Assembly (NCBI GenBank): GCA_001795165.1
Contig: MGNS01000072.1
Span: 4,324-37,494 of the forward strand
Source of the DNA: Chloroflexi bacterium RBG_16_57_11
Lineage (GTDB): Bacteria; Chloroflexota; Anaerolineae; Anaerolineales; UBA4823
DNA: 33,171 nt
Reading direction: 5' to 3'
Position numbers and translations under genes: made by a program. Shown piece by piece: positions 1 to 8,404 of this stretch (position 1 is its first letter; each line of letters begins with the position of its first letter). The notes beneath the pieces were generated by a model. That model was not told the DNA's origin. It did no database searches and saw nothing but the letters and a program-made list of their open reading frames with translations.

Positions 1-556
1 GGAAAGCCAGCAGCAGGGCCAGAAAATGAATGCTGCTGCTATTCTTACGCCAGGCCAGGTGATAGCAGAACAGCGCGCCAAATGCCAGACTGATGGCGGG
101 GATTTCCAACATCGACATTGCAGCGCTCATACTATGCAACCTGTCGGCGAGCAAGAAAAGCGGCGGGAGCAGATAAATCAGCGGATGTGCCTCCGGGAGC
201 AGCTCGCGAGCCGAAAGCCACAATAACAGGCCGAACAAAAGATACCAGAACGTGCTGTAGAGCCGGGCGGTTTCTACGCTGGCCCCGGTGAGCAGGAACC
301 AGGCGCTCAACAGCAGGCCATGCCCCGGCGGATACCATTCGGGCTTGGCGAAACTCTGCCACACCGCCGGCAAATCCCGCCGCTGGACCGCCGAAGCAAA
401 ATCCAGACCGCGATTGGCATGCAAGGCCTCGTCCATGTCCATCTGGAGATGGCTGAAGCGGAACACCCCTCGGCCAATCCATAACGTGGATAAGCCCAGC
501 AGCACACAGGCGAGTAAAAAAGAGCTGCGTTCGAGCGTTGAGCGGCTTATTGTCAC
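1..556 (-). CDS. Polytopic membrane protein, glycosyltransferase 39/ArnT-like N-terminal part (runs off the left edge)
   Basis: Manual minus-strand translation from a GTG at 556 is open to base 1: VTISRSTLERSSFLLACVLLGLSTLWIGRGVFRFSHLQMDMDEALHANRGLDFASAVQRRDLPAVWQSFAKPEWYPPGHGLLLSAWFLLTGASVETARLYSTFWYLLFGLLLWLSARELLPEAHPLIYLLPPLFLLADR... An acidic DMDEA loop after TM1 and repeated hydrophobic helices fit PMT-like glycosyltransferases. The ORF track misses it and lists only shadow ORFs here. Confidence 0.65.
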   Translation of the reverse strand, partial: MTISRSTLERSSFLLACVLLGLSTLWIGRGVFRFSHLQMDMDEALHANRGLDFASAVQRRDLPAVWQSFAKPEWYPPGHGLLLSAWFLLTGASVETARLYSTFWYLLFGLLLWLSARELLPEAHPLIYLLPPLFLLADRLHSMSAAMSMLEIPAISLAFGALFCYHLAWRKNSSSIHFLALLLAF

Positions 557-687
557 AAGGATCGTCTCTTCTGTCGAAATATCCCGGCCAGCAATCTGAC
601 AGTTTACCACGACCAAATAGGGGTGTCAATTTTTTCGCCTATCAGCGCGTCTATACAAGCCACCTGCTCCATGATACACTCATGGCA

Positions 688-711
688 GACGATAAAATTT
701 ATTTTACCGTC
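688..711. promoter_or_regulatory. Candidate operator: GACGATAAAAT-tt-ATTTTACCGTC inverted repeat just upstream of the HTH regulator
   Basis: 11-bp arms with one mismatch, 2-bp centre, ending 9 bp before the likely ATG at 721. Confidence 0.4.
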
Positions 712-720
712 GCAACACAC

Positions 721-1719
721 ATGGAATACCTGCGCACGATCCAAGACTTCGAGCATTTAAAAATCCTGGCCGACCCGCGCCGCCTGGCAATCTTACGCCT
801 GCTGATGGTCGATTCGGCCACCCTGTCCCAGCTTGGACAGATCCTGGGCGAACACCCGGCCCGGGTGCGCCACCACTTGAAGCTGCTCGAGCGTGCCGGG
901 CTGGTAGAGCTGGTGGACCAGCGGGTGGTGCGCGGCTTTGTGGAAAAGTATTACCGCGCCCGGGCGCGCGCCTTTACGCTCCAACAAATCGTCCTGCCCG
1001 CCAACGTAGAGACTGGCGCGCTGGTAATCCTGGGCAGTCACGATCTGGCACTTGAGGCCCTGGCTGCCGAGCTGCGCCAGGTCAAGCCCGCCCCGCTGAG
1101 CGTTTTCACCTTGCCGGTGGGCAGCATGGAGGGGCTGGTCGCCTTGCGCCAGGGGCTGGCCCAGGTCGCCAGCTGCCACCTGCTGGACGCTGAAAGCGGC
1201 GAGTATAACCTGCCTTATGTGCGCCACCTGTTTCCAGATCGGGAAACCAGCCTGATCACCCTGGCACACCGGGCGCAGGGCTTGCTGGTCGCACGGGGCA
1301 ACCCGCACCAGATCCGCAAGATAGAAGATTTTGCGCGCCAGGACGTGCGCATGATTAATCGAAACCGCGGATCGGGAACCCGGCTGTGGCTCGACCACCA
1401 GCTGGCGCAACTTTCTCTCCCGCCGCCGTTGTTACGCGGCTACGAGCGCGAGGTGCGCACGCACACCGCCGTCGCCGAAGCCATTGGCTCCGGCAAGGCC
1501 GATGTTGGCCTGGGTGCAGAAGCCGCAGCGCGGAAATTCGGGCTAGATTTTGTCGCGCTCTTTCAGGAGCGCTTCGATCTGGTCATGGCACGCGAGCAGC
1601 TCTCCGATCAACACTTGCGCCCCCTGTTCGATGTCCTGTCAAGCTCGCGCTTTCGCAGCCTGATCGAAGCGTTAGGGGGCTACCAAACCGATCATACGGG
1701 CGACAAGCTTACACCTTGA
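721..1719 (+). CDS. ArsR-like winged-HTH regulator fused to a periplasmic-binding-protein-like domain (molybdate/tungstate-type)
   Basis: MEYLRTIQDFEHLKILADPRRLAILRLLMVDSATLSQLGQILGEHPARVRHHLKLLERAGLV is ArsR-like; the C-terminal part INRNRGSGTRLWLDHQL...HTAVAEAIGSGKADVGLGAEAAARKFGLDFVALFQERFDLVM is PBP_like. The listed ORF starts at 538 but homology begins near 721. Confidence 0.8.
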   Translation: MEYLRTIQDFEHLKILADPRRLAILRLLMVDSATLSQLGQILGEHPARVRHHLKLLERAGLVELVDQRVVRGFVEKYYRARARAFTLQQIVLPANVETGALVILGSHDLALEALAAELRQVKPAPLSVFTLPVGSMEGLVALRQGLAQVASCHLLDAESGEYNLPYVRHLFPDRETSLITLAHRAQGLLVARGNPHQIRKIEDFARQDVRMINRNRGSGTRLWLDHQLAQLSLPPPLLRGYEREVRTHTAVAEAIGSGKADVGLGAEAAARKFGLDFVALFQERFDLVMAREQLSDQHLRPLFDVLSSSRFRSLIEALGGYQTDHTGDKLTP

Positions 1720-1840
1720 TCAGCCCCTAACAACTGCGCATCGAGTGCGCTCGATGAGCGACCAAATTGACCCTGGCTTTTCCGCAGAATTGAGTACAAT
1801 TAGGCCTCTACTGACGATAGTTTAATATATGGAGAATTGC

Positions 1841-2809
1841 ATGAGACAAAGAAAAATAATCTGGTACTTGTTATTAACGCTGGTCCTTAGCGCGTTTGCC
1901 TGCAACCTACCACAAACCGGATCTGCGCCAACCTCGGCCCCTACAGATTCTGGTTTTCAGGCTCCCACACAACCCGCGGAACAAGAGGCGGTCGAGCCCA
2001 GCGCCATGCCTGGCGCACAGACCACCCCTGAGTCGCCTGCGCCGGGAGCAGCCGCACCGAAGGACAAGGAACTAAAACTGGCAACCACCAGCATCCTGGT
2101 AGGGTCGGGCTTGATCGACCAGCTGCTGAGTCAATTCCAGGCCAAAACGGGTTATCAAGTGGAATTGGAGAAGGGCGGGGCTGGCCGCGCCATCAAACTT
2201 GGCGAAAAGTACGTCGTCGATGTGCTGCTTGTGAATGAGCCGGGCTCTGAAATAAAATTCATCGAGGATGGCAATGGCAGAGATCGTCTGCCCGTCATGT
2301 ACACCGATTATGTCATCGTCGGCCCTGCCAGCGATCCGGCCGGTATCAAGAGCGCCGCCAAAGCCAAGGAAGCCTTTAAAAAGATCGCCGACGCACAAGC
2401 GCTGTTTGTCACACGCAGCGACAACCTGGGTGATCAGGGAGCGGAAACCAAATTATGGAAAGCTGCCGGGGTCACGCCACAAGGAGACTGGTATGTTTTC
2501 TCCGACCAGGGCCCGGTCGGGGCGTTAAAACTGGCTTCAGATGGGCAGGGTTATTCGCTCACCGACCGAGCCACATTCCTTGAGAACAAAGATCTGTTAC
2601 AGTTAGAAGTTCTTTACGAAGGAGACGAGCTGCTGCGCGATTATTACCACGTCGTCACGGTCAATCCGGACCGCTCCCCCAAGATCAACTATCCTGCTGC
2701 GCAAGCCCTGGCTCAATTCCTCACCTCACCCGAGGCGCAGGCGATTATCCAGCAAATCGGCGTGGATCAATACGGCCAGCCAATCTTCTTCCCCGCCAGC
2801 CAGCCCTGA
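1841..2809 (+). CDS. tupA: Tungstate/molybdate ABC transporter substrate-binding lipoprotein, TupA-like
   Basis: Lipobox LSAFAC after a signal peptide; TTSILVGSGLIDQLLSQFQAKTGYQVELEKGGAGRAIKLGEKYVVDVLLVNEPGSE...VMYTDYVIVGP; SD GGAG upstream of the ATG at 1841. No permease or ATPase genes follow. Confidence 0.75.
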   Translation: MRQRKIIWYLLLTLVLSAFACNLPQTGSAPTSAPTDSGFQAPTQPAEQEAVEPSAMPGAQTTPESPAPGAAAPKDKELKLATTSILVGSGLIDQLLSQFQAKTGYQVELEKGGAGRAIKLGEKYVVDVLLVNEPGSEIKFIEDGNGRDRLPVMYTDYVIVGPASDPAGIKSAAKAKEAFKKIADAQALFVTRSDNLGDQGAETKLWKAAGVTPQGDWYVFSDQGPVGALKLASDGQGYSLTDRATFLENKDLLQLEVLYEGDELLRDYYHVVTVNPDRSPKINYPAAQALAQFLTSPEAQAIIQQIGVDQYGQPIFFPASQP

Positions 2810-2861
2810 TAAACCCGCACTGGCAATCCGCTCCGGTTGGAAGGATTGAATCAAACGAAAC

Positions 2862-2883
2862 GGCCGTCAGATCAGCGACGGCC
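2862..2883 (-). terminator. Hairpin terminator downstream of recR
   Basis: GGCCGTC-N8-GACGGCC; minus-strand reading is followed by the T-rich GTTTCGTTTG. Confidence 0.5.
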
Positions 2884-2890
2884 CATTCAG

Positions 2891-3499
2891 TTATTCTCCC
2901 AATTCCTGTCTCCCGGCAAGCGCTCGCAGGAGCGTATTCTGATCAGCGTACTCCAGATCGCCGCCCACCGGCAATCCGCGCGCCAGGCGCGTCAGCCTTA
3001 AGTCAAAAGGCAGCAGCTGCTGGCGCAGATACGCCGCCGTGTAATCCCCCTCCAGGCTGGGGTTCGTCGCCAGGATGATTTCCTGGATGCCCCCGGCGCG
3101 CACCCGCTTGACCAATTCCCGAATGCGCAGCTGCTCCGGCCCAATCCCTTCAATCGGCGACAGGGCGCCGTGGAGCACATGATAGCGTCCCAAAAAGCCA
3201 CCGGTGCGCTCCAGCGCAATGACATCCAGCGGCTCTTCCACCACGCACACCTGCCTGAAATCGCGGCCATCATTGCTGCAGATCTCACACTCGATCCGCC
3301 CGGCAGTAGTGATGTTATAACACGTCCGGCAGTAGGTCGTCCCGGCTTTGAGCTGGAACAAGGCCTCCGCCAGGTCGCGCGAGATATCTTCTGGGGCGCG
3401 CAAAAGGTAAAAAGTCAACCGCGAAGCAGTCTTTGGCCCAATCCCGGGTAGCCGCGAGAGGGCATTGACCAGGTTCTGAATCGGTTCCGGTAATAGCAT
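2891..3499 (-). CDS. recR: Recombination mediator protein RecR
   Basis: MLLPEPIQNLVNALSRLPGIGPKTASRL, zinc finger CRTCYNITTAGRIECEIC, Toprim segment VVEEPLDVIALERTGGFLGRYHVLHG. Confidence 0.95.
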   Translation of the reverse strand: MLLPEPIQNLVNALSRLPGIGPKTASRLTFYLLRAPEDISRDLAEALFQLKAGTTYCRTCYNITTAGRIECEICSNDGRDFRQVCVVEEPLDVIALERTGGFLGRYHVLHGALSPIEGIGPEQLRIRELVKRVRAGGIQEIILATNPSLEGDYTAAYLRQQLLPFDLRLTRLARGLPVGGDLEYADQNTLLRALAGRQELGE

Positions 3500-3526
3500 C
3501 GATGAATGTCGGGAGTGGTCAGGCAG

Positions 3527-3853
3527 TTAAAACGGCAAGCCGCCAGCTAATGGCCCCAGGCGCTCTGCCGCCAGGTTGCGCGAAGCCTCGAGGGCGTTGT
3601 TGAAAGCGGTCAAAACCAGGTCTTGCAGCATCTCCACATCGGCGTCTTGCAACAGGGCCGGGTCGATCTCCACGCCTCGACAGTTTTGATTTCCCGTCAT
3701 GGTGATCTTGACTGCGCCCCCGCCCGCAGTTGCAGTCACGGTTTCCTCTGCCAGCTGCTCCTGCACCTGCTGGATTTGCTCTTGCAACTTTTGAATCTGC
3801 CCCATCATACCCATCGGATTCTGCATTTTGGGGGCTTTAAAACCTTTCGCCAT
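3527..3853 (-). CDS. YbaB/EbfC family nucleoid-associated protein
   Basis: MAKGFKAPKMQNPMGMMGQIQKLQEQIQQVQEQLAEETVTATAGGGAVKITMTGNQ; recR-ybaB-dnaX synteny. Confidence 0.92.
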   Translation of the reverse strand: MAKGFKAPKMQNPMGMMGQIQKLQEQIQQVQEQLAEETVTATAGGGAVKITMTGNQNCRGVEIDPALLQDADVEMLQDLVLTAFNNALEASRNLAAERLGPLAGGLPF

Positions 3854-3868
3854 ACCTTCCTCCAATTT

Positions 3869-5563
3869 CTAATTGATATCGACCAGCTCGCCGCCCAGGT
3901 CTCGCAATGCCGCCGCCACAATCCCATCGTCAGCCACACCGGGTGGCACGGTGTCCCGCCGAGCCGTATCTACCCTGCACTGTACGAAAATCTCACGTCC
4001 GAAGACTTGCTGAAGCGCACTGCGCAGCAAAGCCAGGTTTTCAGGCTTTTCCATCTTTGTCTTCAGCACATCACTGGCGAAGCTTAGTGTCAATTGGTCG
4101 CCGTGTAAAGCCCGCGATGTGGAGGAATTTAAGGTTCCATAGGCTGGCTGGCTTTGCTGGCGTACCAATCCAAGGATTTGCTGCCAGACTGCTGCCAGCT
4201 TTTGAGCCGCTAGAACTTCTGACTCGCCGGTTTCACCGACACCTGGAGCGGTTATTTTTGCTGGTTTCGACGATACTGGATTTTGCGCCGAGCCCGAGGG
4301 AGGGCGCTGCGGCGCTGGTGTCTGTTGTACAGGCGGGATCAGTGGCGTGCCAGGCGATTCCACCGGTTTCGCACTATCCGGGCCCTGCGGCACCTCGAGC
4401 GCCTCCACAAAAGCCATCTCCAATGGTAAGGCCGGCTGCCAGGCGCTGCGCGCCTCGCCAGCTGCATAATTAAACACCCGGATGACCCGCAACAACTCGG
4501 ACGTCGAGAACTTCTGCGCGTGGTTCGCCATCTGCACGCGCACTTCCGCCGTGGCATCAACCTGGCTCGAATTACCCATCCGGATCAGCAATAGATCGCG
4601 CAAATAATCCACAATCTGGCGGGCAAACTGGCGTGGGTCGCTGCCGGCATCCAACGCCGTATGGAGGCGATCCAACCCGGCGTCTGCCTGCTGATTGGCC
4701 AGCGCATCGACCACCTCCAGCACTGCCTGGCTGGCAGTCGTGCCTAACACCGCCTGGGCGGCCTCCAATGTGATCGCCTGCCCGGTGGAAGCCAGCTGAT
4801 CCAGGAGTGAAATCGCATCCCGCATCGCCCCGGTGGACTGGCGAGCGATCAACGTTAGCGCATCCGCCTCCACCTGGATGCCCTCTTCATCCGCCATTTT
4901 CTTCAATTGGTCGACAATATCTCCCACCGGGATGCGGCGAAACTCATGTCGCTGGCAGCGCGACAGAACCGTCGCCGGGATCTTATGCACCTCGGTCGTC
5001 GCCAGGATAAATATGGCGTGTGCTGGCGGCTCTTCGAGCGTCTTCAGCAGCGCGTTGAAAGCCGCTGTGGAGAGCATATGGACTTCATCGACAATATAGA
5101 CTTTATAGCGGCCCTGGTTGGGGGTAAAGTTGATCTTGTCCCGCAGATCGCGCACATCCTCCACGCTGGTATTGGAGGCCGCGTCGATCTCGATCAGGTC
5201 CAGGAAGCGGCCCTGGTTCACCGTAAAGTTGATCTTGTCCCGCAGATCGCGCACATCCTCCACGCTGGTATTGGAGGCCGCGTCGATCTCGATCAGGTCC
5301 AGGAAGCGGCCCTGGTTCACCGCCTGGCAGAAATCGCAGGCACCGCAAGGGCGCTTGGCCAGGTCCTCTTCCATGCAGTTGACCGCTTTCGCCAGCAGCC
5401 TGGCGGTGGTGGTCTTGCCTGTGCCACGCGGCCCGGCAAACAGGTAGGCATGCGCCACCCGCCCGGCAGCTAGTGCGTTGCGCAGCGTCGAAATCACATG
5501 CGGCTGCCCAACCACGGCCTCCCAGGTTTGGGGGCGCCATTTTCGATACAGGGCTTGGGACAT
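3869..5563 (-). CDS. dnaX: DNA polymerase III subunit gamma/tau
   Basis: ALYRKWRPQTWEAVVGQPHVISTLRNAL, Walker A GPRGTGKTTTAR, IVDEVHMLSTAAFNALLKTLEEPP; contains an internal 33-aa tandem duplication. Confidence 0.95.
   Translation of the reverse strand: MSQALYRKWRPQTWEAVVGQPHVISTLRNALAAGRVAHAYLFAGPRGTGKTTTARLLAKAVNCMEEDLAKRPCGACDFCQAVNQGRFLDLIEIDAASNTSVEDVRDLRDKINFTVNQGRFLDLIEIDAASNTSVEDVRDLRDKINFTPNQGRYKVYIVDEVHMLSTAAFNALLKTLEEPPAHAIFILATTEVHKIPATVLSRCQRHEFRRIPVGDIVDQLKKMADEEGIQVEADALTLIARQSTGAMRDAISLLDQLASTGQAITLEAAQAVLGTTASQAVLEVVDALANQQADAGLDRLHTALDAGSDPRQFARQIVDYLRDLLLIRMGNSSQVDATAEVRVQMANHAQKFSTSELLRVIRVFNYAAGEARSAWQPALPLEMAFVEALEVPQGPDSAKPVESPGTPLIPPVQQTPAPQRPPSGSAQNPVSSKPAKITAPGVGETGESEVLAAQKLAAVWQQILGLVRQQSQPAYGTLNSSTSRALHGDQLTLSFASDVLKTKMEKPENLALLRSALQQVFGREIFVQCRVDTARRDTVPPGVADDGIVAAALRDLGGELVDIN
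5124..5322. repeat. Perfect 99-bp in-frame tandem duplication inside dnaX
   Basis: 5124-5223 is identical to 5223-5322 (period 99); encodes FLDLIEIDAASNTSVEDVRDLRDKINFT(V/P)NQGR twice. Confidence 0.95.
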
Positions 5564-5648
5564 GCCTAGAGTGTATCAGAGAGATAGGAGTTGGTCAACA
5601 GAATCGCTGTCCTGGCAACGTATATGGTCCCACGGGAATCCGCACGCC

Positions 5649-6064
5649 AAGCCCTGGCGGGCTAAACCCAAGCCCACAGGGCTTCGCACCTCAGCCCGGC
5701 GGCTTCAGCCCCGGGCGATCTCGCCATCTGACGAAACCTAGCTCACCTGGCCCGCACGGGGGTGCAACCCCCGTGCTACGCCCGCAAAGCCCTGGCGGGC
5801 TAAACCACAGCCCGCAGGGCTTTGCACCTCAGCCCGGTGGCTTCAGCCCCGGGCAAACACGCCACCGGACGTAACCTAGCTCATCTGGCCCGCACGGGGG
5901 TACAACCCCGGTGCTACGTTTACAAAGCCCTGCCGGCCTATTTCCGCAGCCCGCAGGGCTTGGCACCTCAGCTCGGTGGCTTCTGCCCCGGGCGATTGCG
6001 CCACCCAGGTCCGCACGGGGGTGCAACCCCCTGGCCTAGACCCTCAGCCTGCCGGCTTCAACCC
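5649..6064. repeat. Three REP/BIME-like units of 138-bp period, each carrying three hairpins
   Basis: Units begin at 5649, 5787 and 5925 (AAGCCCTGsCGGsCT...). Hairpins: AAGCCCTGGCGGGCT/AGCCCGCAGGGCTT; GCCCGG/CCGGGC; GCACGGGGGT-GCA-ACCCCCGTGC. The third unit has a ~17-bp deletion and a diverged tail. Confidence 0.9.
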
Positions 6065-6070
6065 ATACGC

Positions 6071-6496
6071 TCAATCGACCTGCTCCAATTTCTCCCAGAT
6101 CTCCCCCTGAAGGTGATGTTCCTTCTGATGCTTTACATAATTGACCACGGCTGGCAGGTCCTTCTCGCTGAATGATTGCACCCCATATTCCGCTTGCCAG
6201 GCAAAGTAAAAGCCTGGCATAATTACATGATTAACAAAATGCGAGCTATTCCCCTTCACCTAACCAATGAACTCAGACAAAGCAACCTTTGGTGGGACGG
6301 ACACAACCAGGTGTAGATGGTCCTCGAGGCCGCCCATTGCGTGAACGATAGCATCCAACTCTTGAGCCTTCGCTGCGATTGCACGGTAAATCCTGGCCTC
6401 GATTAGGCTATCGACCAGAGTAAGCCGATCTTTCGTGCTCCAAACGAAATGTAGTACAGTCGCCAATAAACCATGGCCCACCTCCCCCACTAACAT
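6071..6496 (-). pseudogene. IS200-like/REP-associated tyrosine transposase (RAYT), interrupted by an in-frame TAG
   Basis: N-part ...LHFVWSTKDRLTLVDSLIEARIYRAIAAKAQELDAIVHAMGGLEDHLHLVVSVPPKVALSEFIG-stop-VKGNSSHFVNHVIMPGFYFAWQAEYGVQSFSEKDLPAVVNYVKHQKEHHLQ. HUH motif (HLH) and candidate catalytic Tyr (VVNYVKHQ) lie on opposite sides of the stop. Confidence 0.85.
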
Positions 6497-6518
6497 TTAC
6501 CCAGCACGGATCCATATT

Positions 6519-6971
6519 TCAGCTCTTCGACTTCAGATCGTCCGACTTTACCGCCTCAAGCTCTTTCTGCGCGTTCAATTTCAATAGCTGAAACTTCTCC
6601 GACGGCGTTTGCAGGTTGTAATCGAAGATCTTCTGGTTGATCTTTTCCACCTGTTCTTCGAACGCCCTCACTGCTCGCTGCCATTCGGCTTCCACCTGGG
6701 CGTAGGGCTGGCTGCCTTGTAAGGAACGTTTACGCCACTCCCAGGCGCGGGCAAGCGTTGTGCGCGCCGCTTCAATTTGAGCGTCGATCTCCTGGCGCGC
6801 CGCGATCCACGGCAGCGTGAAGCCGCTGCTCTTGAGCATGTGGTGGGCAAGCTGCCAATCGGGATCGGCGTACGGGTTGTCGTCCAGGTTCAGCGGCTTG
6901 CCTTTACCGGGCAGGTCGTCGAACTTGCCATCCTCCAGCGCCTTTCGGATGTGGTCTTCGATTTCGGACAT
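6519..6971 (-). CDS. DUF1992 (DnaJ homolog subfamily C28-like conserved domain) protein
   Basis: MSEIEDHIRKALEDGKFDDLPGKGKPLNLDDNPYADPDWQLAHHMLKSSGFTLPWIAARQEID. Confidence 0.85.
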   Translation of the reverse strand: MSEIEDHIRKALEDGKFDDLPGKGKPLNLDDNPYADPDWQLAHHMLKSSGFTLPWIAARQEIDAQIEAARTTLARAWEWRKRSLQGSQPYAQVEAEWQRAVRAFEEQVEKINQKIFDYNLQTPSEKFQLLKLNAQKELEAVKSDDLKSKS

Positions 6972-7024
6972 TTCTCTCCAAACGATCAGGTGGGAACGCT
7001 GATCCAGCCTGCTAGCACCGCATA

Positions 7025-7717
7025 TTATGGCACCACGTAGTTTGCCCGGACGTTGTTCTGCGCGTCGCGCAGGATCACGGTGGTGCCAGATGTCCACACC
7101 GGCTGGTCCAGCCCCCAATATAGCTCAACCACCGAATTCACCCCGGATCGAGTGTAAACGTTCACTGCACCCCCGGAGAACAGGGTCAGTTGCGGGAATT
7201 GGGGGAAGATGAACACATTGCCTTTGTCATCTTCCAATCTCCAGCCGACCAACGAAAGCTCACCTTCGCCACGGTGCTTGAGTAGCACATGCTCCGTATC
7301 CAGGTCGCCTGCGCCGATCACGCTGTCAATGATCACGCTTCCCTGGGGATCCATCGGGATGCGCAGCACCTCCCCCTCTCCCAACGGCTGGGAGCTTGTA
7401 AAGCCATTCACCGCCACCAGCTCTTCGACGCTGACGTTGTGCTCTGCAGCGATGCTCTCAAATGTATCGCCAGATTGGACCTGGTAGACCGAAAAGGCCT
7501 CGGTAGGAGTGGGCTGGGGAGCCTCAGGCGTGCCCGTAGTCTGGACGATCGGAGTTTCGGCCGGCGGGCGTGAAAGGCTGCTGAGCGCCTTGGGTAATAG
7601 ATTACGTGGAAGAGGTCCGGAATACTGATCCCAGATAAATAATACCCCCAGGGTGGTACAGGCAGAGACGAAAATATTCAACAAAATGTAAAAGGTTAGC
7701 CGCTTCCAGGATTTCAT
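7025..7717 (-). CDS. Membrane-anchored LysM plus lamin-tail-like (LTD) domain protein
   Basis: N-terminal TM; VYQVQSGDTFESIAAEHNVSVEELVAVNG is LysM; DLDTEHVLLKHRGEGELSLVGWRLEDDKGNVFIFPQFPQLTLFSGGAVNVYT is LTD-like. Confidence 0.8.
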   Translation of the reverse strand: MKSWKRLTFYILLNIFVSACTTLGVLFIWDQYSGPLPRNLLPKALSSLSRPPAETPIVQTTGTPEAPQPTPTEAFSVYQVQSGDTFESIAAEHNVSVEELVAVNGFTSSQPLGEGEVLRIPMDPQGSVIIDSVIGAGDLDTEHVLLKHRGEGELSLVGWRLEDDKGNVFIFPQFPQLTLFSGGAVNVYTRSGVNSVVELYWGLDQPVWTSGTTVILRDAQNNVRANYVVP

Positions 7718-7836
7718 CTCTAGTAAGTATCCTTCACCTTGATCCCTAGAGAGGCAATGCTGGCTTCCCCAGGTTTCGAGAATAATAGCACAATTTCCAG
7801 ATTGACGGGGGCAGAGTTTGAAACTAAAATGCCTGC

Positions 7837-8319
7837 ATGCCTTACATCATCGACGGGCACAACCTGATCCCGAAGGTCCCCGGTTTGTCGCTGCAACAGA
7901 TGGACGATGAGCAGCAACTGGTCGAGATGTTGCAAGAATTCTGCCGTCACCAGCGCAAGCAGGTCGAAGTCTATTTCGACAACGCCCCACCCGGCGGCGT
8001 ACGGGCGCGTAACCTGGGCCTGGTAACCGCGCGTTTCGTGCGGCAGGGCACTACGGCCGACAGCGCCATCCGCCGGCGCCTGGCAAACCTGGGACGGGTG
8101 GCCCGCAACTGGACGGTGGTCAGCTCCGATCAGGCCGTTCAAGCCGAAGCACGCGCAGCCCAGGCTCAGGCGATGTCCTCGGAAACATTCGCTCGTTTAT
8201 TGACCCGGGCTCTGGATGATTCCTTGATTGACCAGGGGGAAGCCGCTGAAACCGTATTGAACCCGGAAGAAGTGGATGATTGGCTGCAGCTCTTCGGCTC
8301 GGACGAGAGGGACATTTAA
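7837..8319 (+). CDS. NYN-domain (YacP-like) predicted RNase
   Basis: MPYIIDGHNLIPKVPG...VEVYFDNAPPGGV...TTADSAIRRRLANLGRVARNWTVVSSDQAVQAEARAAQAQAMSSETFARLL. Confidence 0.85.
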   Translation: MPYIIDGHNLIPKVPGLSLQQMDDEQQLVEMLQEFCRHQRKQVEVYFDNAPPGGVRARNLGLVTARFVRQGTTADSAIRRRLANLGRVARNWTVVSSDQAVQAEARAAQAQAMSSETFARLLTRALDDSLIDQGEAAETVLNPEEVDDWLQLFGSDERDI

Positions 8320-8404
8320 TCAGAGCACTAATCGGACAGCTTTCGTCCAATATTTCTAACCGCTTATTAATCCGTACCAGACCAAAATAGGATATATTAT
8401 AGAG

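Noticed and set aside
793-1410. 205-aa minus-strand ORF
   Set aside because: Antisense to the ArsR-PBP regulator with no domain signal.
4907-5473. 188-aa + strand ORF with internal repeat VHRKVDLVPQIAHILHAGIGGRVDLDQVQEAAL
   Set aside because: The repeat is only the antisense reading of the dnaX tandem duplication.
5649-6064. Possible CRISPR array
   Set aside because: Units are 138 bp, contiguous and similar throughout, with internal hairpins; there are no short repeats separated by unique spacers.
5473-6175. Pro/Ser/Gly-rich + strand ORFs across the repeats
   Set aside because: They are translations of the hairpin repeat DNA; coding potential is not supported.
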